Source: Albimonas sp963816545
GTDB taxonomy: Bacteria > Pseudomonadota > Alphaproteobacteria > Rhodobacterales > Rhodobacteraceae
DNA: 64,000 nt
Assembly: GCA_963816545.1 (NCBI GenBank)
Contig: CAWFLE010000006.1
Span: 248,001 to 312,000, forward strand
Reading direction: 5' to 3'
Position 1 is the first letter of the stretch; each line of letters starts with the position of its first letter. The notes under the pieces are model-generated. The model saw only the letters and a list, made by a program, of their open reading frames with translations, was not told the DNA's origin and did not search any database. The translations under genes were made by a program, and so were the position numbers. This document shows, piece by piece, positions 60,992 through 64,000 of this stretch.

Positions 60992-61261
60992 ACGGGGGAG
61001 CGCCGAGGCGGCAGGGACAGATGCGCCGGGGCGCGCTACGCCGTAGCCCGATGGCTTCGGAACCCCTCGAAACCGCCGGAAACTCTCAGAGTTTGGAAGA
61101 ACCGGCGCCTTGTTGATGCCGCTGAAAACCCCTTGAGCATCTGAATATCGATGGATGAACCTGAAAGACGCCTCAGCGTGGCCCCCATGATGGATCGGAT
61201 CGAAGAGCCCGTTTTTCCTTTCAGGCATTGGGGCAGTGTGCTGTTTGTAAGCCTCTGTCAT
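60992..61261 (-). pseudogene. Possible unknown gene cut by the IS256 remnant
   Basis: From ATG 61261, with AAAGG upstream, the frame runs MTEAYKQHTAPMPERKNGLF, DPIHHGGHAEASFRFIHRYS and on into the IS end. Its first ~85 residues have an ordinary protein composition, unlike the arginine-rich shadows. If real, the IS insertion removed the 3' part. No family is recognised. Confidence 0.3.
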
Positions 61262-61808
61262 TTCTAGCCTTTTGAGCGTGGGCGCAAAGATCCTCCCACG
61301 CCGCACCGTGTGTCTTCTCGCAGCGCCGGCAGGACTTCTTCGGCCGCGCCGTCTCGATCACCTTCAGCTTCGCGGCGATCAGCTCGAGGATCTCGCCGTT
61401 CGTCGGGGAAACGGTCCACTGGACCGTTTCCTGATCCTCCTCACCCTCGTCGATCAGCCGCAGGGCGCCGCCGCAATCCGGGCAGGCGTCGCCGGGATCG
61501 AGCACGATGCGCTCGCGCGGCGTGCTCGCCGCGACCTTCGGCCTGCGCCGCCGTGGCTGGACATCGGCGGCCGGGGGCTCCGCCCCGGTCTCCCCGACAT
61601 CCTCCGGGATCGGATCTCGGGCGGAAGAGATCGCGACCTCCGGTGTCTCGAGGGCCAGCTCGAGCTGATCGATCTCGCGTTCGATCTTCTCCGAGCTGGC
61701 GCCGAACCTCGGGCGCTGGAGCCGGACGATGCGGATCCGGAGCGCCTGGACCAGCGCCTCATGCGCTCTCAGCGCGGCCTGCATCCTCTCGGCGTCCGCC
61801 CGCATGCT
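61221..61808 (-). pseudogene. IS66-family TnpC transposase, N-terminal part
   Basis: The start MRADAERMQAALRAHEALVQ and the sequence GASSEKIEREIDQLELALET followed by PRRRRPKVAASTPRERIVLD and CPDCGGALRLIDEGE (zinc-finger-like) match the beginning of IS66 TnpC. The similarity stops around KKSCRRCEKTHG near 61300 and the frame ends at 61221. The DDE catalytic region is gone. tnpA and tnpB are not visible. Confidence 0.75.
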
Positions 61809-61870
61809 AGCCTGCCGCCGGTTCCGTGCGCACGAAGATAAGATCGTCACCACGTATCTGTAGAGCGGAC

Positions 61871-62098
61871 ATGCCGGGACGAACGTTCAATCGGGGGTTC
61901 AGGATCGAGGCGGTGAAGCCGGTGACGGAGCGGAGCGTATCGGTCCCGCAGGCGAGCCAGGACCTTGATCCGGCGGAGAGCGTCTTGCGGCGCTGGATAC
62001 GGGAAGCTGCGGCGGCGGCGAACTCCGCCTTCCCCGGCCACGGCCAGCAACGTGCCGAGCTGGCCGGGCTCGCAGCCCTGAAGAATGAGGTCCCAAGC
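61871..62098 (+). pseudogene. IS3-family transposase OrfA, truncated
   Basis: From ATG 61871: MPGRTFNRGFRIEAVKPVTE, then SVPQASQDLDPAESVLRRWI, the helix-turn-helix of IS3/IS911 OrfA. AFPGHGQQRAELAGLAALKN follows, and the match ends where the 33-base inverted repeat begins. The leucine zipper and the frameshift site for OrfB are lost. Confidence 0.8.
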
Positions 62099-62106
62099 TC
62101 AGGGCG

Positions 62107-62219
62107 GGCTGTGTCCCAGGTGGTGGTGTAGGAGGCCGCCAGCGTCACCCCCGGCCGCGCGCTGCGCTACGCCAGGGGCTCCGCGCGCGGCCTCCTACAC
62201 CACCACCTGGGACACAGCC
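62107..62219. mobile_element. MITE-like element: 33-base perfect inverted repeats around 47 bases
   Basis: 62107-62139 (starting GGCTGTGTCCCAGGTGGTGG) and 62187-62219 are exact inverted copies. The ends match those of the IS256-family remnant at 60177, so this looks like an IS256 element reduced to its two ends, or a MITE mobilised by that family. It sits inside the IS3 element, dividing orfA from orfB. Confidence 0.75.
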
Positions 62220-62220
62220 G

Positions 62221-62590
62221 ATGATGGCCATCCGGCGGCGTGGAAAGGCCGATGCGCTGCTGCATCGCTCGGACCAAGGGGTCGCAATATTCCAGACCGG
62301 TTCCAGCGGCTGCCGCCCGACCACGGCATCACCTGCTCGATGAGCCGGGCGGGGAATGTCCGGGACAGCCCGGCGATGGAGAGCTTCTTCTCTTCGCTGA
62401 AGACCGAGCGCACGGCCCGCATGGTCTACCGCACCCGCGACGAGGCCCGCGCCGACGCGTTCGACTACATCGAGCGCTTCTACAATTCTGGAGGCGTCAT
62501 TCGAAGCTGGGCCATCTCAGATGGCGTTCGAGGAACGGGCCATGCAGACTTCACCCGCTGTCCACGGAACCGGCAGCAGGCCAATATGAA
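62221..62590 (+). pseudogene. IS3-family transposase OrfB, C-terminal remnant
   Basis: Pieces in different frames match the end of an IS3 OrfB: RRGKADALLHRSDQG just after the MITE, then FQRLPPDHGITCSMSRAGN and SPAMESFFSSLKTERTARMV, followed by YRTRDEARADAFDYIERFYN. After more frame changes QMAFEERAMQTSPAVHGTGS lies near the end. The glutamate of the DDE triad is in AMESFFSSLK. The first two thirds of OrfB are missing. Confidence 0.75.
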
Positions 62591-63107
62591 TGGCGAGCCT
62601 CTCGGCATCATCAGGATGATCTTCAGCGCCTCGTCGGTGAGATCGCACCACACATCGTTCCCTTTCTTTTTCCTCGGGCGCTTCATATCTCAAACAAGTA
62701 TATTTTTTATATTTTCTCTGAGTTTGCTTTACTGCAGGCGGAAGATTTCTCCAAGCCGGCCATTCAGCTCTATCTCTACCTGCTTTACATTGCGCCACTT
62801 CTGCGTTAGCGCAAGTTTGCGGAAGATTTTCGCAAAGGCTTTCCATTTTGTCGTTCACCCGCGCCCAAATCTGCACGCGATACGTGATCCGGCCGAACGG
62901 ACTGATCCTCCTCGCTATGTCCGACTCGTTGAAAATGTTTTCAGCCGCTGCGGGCTTTGGCTTGTTGGGAGCCTTCCGCTGGCGGGCGTTCCGCGGGGGC
63001 AAGTCCTCCGTGCGAATGTGCTCCCGCTCGCGAGCCGCGCCTTTCGGCAGAGAAGTCTTCATCAACGCGCTCCTCGCGCGATCAGGATCGGCATAGACAA
63101 TAGTCAT
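62517..63107 (-). CDS. Unknown protein in an AT-richer patch
   Basis: A 196-residue frame from the ATG at 63107, with GAGGG eight bases upstream (an earlier GTG at 63131 is in frame). Residues 1-110 read like a normal protein: IRTEDLPPRNARQRKAPN, then RRISPFGRITYRVQIWARVN and MESLCENLPQTCANAE. The last part is lysine/arginine rich and crosses the end of the IS3 OrfB remnant, so the native C-terminus may be lost; another frame reads VWCDLTDEALKIILMM there. GC content is lower than nearby. No family recognised; possibly foreign DNA. Confidence 0.45.
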   Translation of the reverse strand: MTIVYADPDRARSALMKTSLPKGAAREREHIRTEDLPPRNARQRKAPNKPKPAAAENIFNESDIARRISPFGRITYRVQIWARVNDKMESLCENLPQTCANAEVAQCKAGRDRAEWPAWRNLPPAVKQTQRKYKKYTCLRYEAPEEKERERCVVRSHRRGAEDHPDDAERLAIHIGLLPVPWTAGEVCMARSSNAI

Positions 63108-63237
63108 CTGGGTCGCCCTCAAGTCACTCACGTGGTGGACATGGTTTCGCCGCGTTGCGCGCGGGAACGCGGCCCGAGGTAGGGTCGCGCGAGGAGTGAC
63201 GGAGGTGCCCGGATTGTGTCGCTGCGGTTGGCTCGCC

Positions 63238-63260
63238 GTGTGCTACGCGGTAGCACACGC
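63238..63260. terminator. Hairpin after the IS630 transposase
   Basis: CGTGTGCTAC and GTAGCACACG form a perfect 10-base stem with a GCG loop, about 35 bases past the transposase stop on the minus strand. It could stop transcription at the edge of the element or be part of its end. Confidence 0.45.
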
Positions 63261-63294
63261 TCTGTGGGAACTCCGGCGAATAATACCGCCGCGC

Positions 63295-64000
63295 CTAACC
63301 GATGACCCTCTTGATCCACGGCTGGAGGCACGGGGAGCGGATGCGGGACGGATCGTCGGCGAAGGCGTTCCAGGCGCGACAGCAGGCGTCGACGATGGCG
63401 TCGAGGCCCTCGAAGACGCGCAGGCTCAGGAAGCGCTCGCGGAGCCATAGCCAGACGCGCTCCATCGGGTTGAGCTGGGGCGAATGCGGCGGCAGCGGGA
63501 CGAGGCTGACGTTCGGCGGGACCCGGAGCGCCTTGGCGCCGTGCCAGCCGGCGCGGTCGAGGATCATGACGGCGTGCTCGTCATCGGGGATCGTGGCCGC
63601 GAAGGCATCGAGGAAGATCCGCATCGCCTGCGTGCCGACCTCGGGCAGGACGAGACCGAAGGCGGCCTCCCCGTCGGGGCGGGCGGCGCCGAAGACATAG
63701 GTCCACTCGAAGCGCTGGTCCTGGCGGCCCGGCGGGCGGCGGCCTCGGCTCCACCAGCGATGGCAGAGCCGGCCCTTCTGGCCGACCCGCATCTCGTCCT
63801 GGAACCACAGCGTGATCCGCTTGCCCGGATGCGCCTCGGCCGCGGTCTTCAGCGCAGCCCGCAGCCCGCTTTTTCGAAGCGACGCTGCGCCGCCTCGTCG
63901 CTCTTCGGAGGCGTGGGGCGGACCTTCTGCCGTGAGACCCCCTCGCGCCGCAGGATCCGCGACAGGCTCTGCGGGGTCAGGCGCTTGTCCAAGCGAGCCT
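63295..64000 (-). CDS. IS630-family transposase, 5' part outside the window, frame change at an A-run
   Basis: Two frames make one transposase. The upstream frame, entering from the right edge, ends SRQKVRPTPPKSDEAAQRRF, then EKAGCGLR and a stop. The downstream frame continues as SGLRAALKTAAEAHPGKRIT and LWFQDEMRVGQKGRL. The DDE triad is visible: D in QDEMR, D in ILDRAGWHG and E in SPQLNPMERVW. The frames meet at the run GAAAAAGC (63870-63874), where a -1 shift would join them. The end is normal. Some IS630 members use a programmed frameshift. Confidence 0.75.
   Translation of the reverse strand, partial: GSLGQAPDPAEPVADPAARGGLTAEGPPHASEERRGGAASLRKSGLRAALKTAAEAHPGKRITLWFQDEMRVGQKGRLCHRWWSRGRRPPGRQDQRFEWTYVFGAARPDGEAAFGLVLPEVGTQAMRIFLDAFAATIPDDEHAVMILDRAGWHGAKALRVPPNVSLVPLPPHSPQLNPMERVWLWLRERFLSLRVFEGLDAIVDACCRAWNAFADDPSRIRSPCLQPWIKRVIG

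Overview
This 64 kb window comes from a GC-rich alphaproteobacterium, most likely a member of the Rhodobacteraceae or a close relative. The clues are the gene order hisB-hisH-hisA-hisF-hisE, the hslV-(membrane protein)-hslU cluster, the codon use and the protein family variants. A species cannot be named from the sequence alone. Nearly every gene in the core and exopolysaccharide parts is joined to its neighbour by an ATGA, GTGA or TTGA stop/start overlap, so long operons are expected.

Layout. (1) 1-2462: the end of an integrated element next to tRNA-Arg(CCG). It holds a tyrosine recombinase, a translationally coupled unknown gene and the 5' part of a P-loop ATPase/helicase gene that leaves the window on the left. 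(2) 2515-17784: mainly chromosomal core, with the histidine operon, glycerate 2-kinase, HslVU protease, a cytochrome P450, an MFS transporter, leuC (frameshifted), an EamA transporter and a secreted esterase/depolymerase. (3) 17781-20137: a decay zone with a broken SAM methyltransferase gene and a broken gene with a LamG-like domain. (4) 20138-60057: a 40 kb locus for a complex acidic exopolysaccharide made by the Wzx/Wzy route. It encodes an initiating ExoY-type sugar transferase, five glycosyltransferases of GT4/GT2 type plus one GT-C enzyme, two sulfotransferases, a Wzx flippase, a Wzy-like polymerase/ligase, a Wzc-like co-polymerase lacking its Walker A lysine, and an ExoF-type export protein. 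It also has a CDP-3,6-dideoxyhexose pathway (rfbF, rfbG, rfbH and a candidate reductase), a FlaA1/CapD-type dehydratase, a formyltransferase/PIG-L deacetylase/DegT aminotransferase trio, two pectate-lyase-like enzymes (PL10 and PL1), an RTX-like protein, a LuxR-type regulator and a compact carbamoyltransferase / DUF5989 / SxtJ / SGNH operon. (5) 60058-64000: an insertion-sequence graveyard with remnants of IS256-, IS66-, IS3- and IS630-family elements and one AT-richer unknown gene.

How the parts fit. ExoY would start the repeat unit on undecaprenyl phosphate. The glycosyltransferases would extend it using CDP-dideoxy, amino/formyl and other sugars. Sulfotransferases, the carbamoyltransferase and the SGNH protein could decorate it. 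Wzx and Wzy would flip and polymerise it, and the Wzc-like and ExoF-like proteins would export it. The two lyases could trim or release it.

A caution runs through the window: at least ten genes carry single-base indels or a nonsense codon. Most of the indels restore a conserved motif when one base is removed or added. Because one affected gene is leuC, some of these may be sequencing errors rather than true gene decay.
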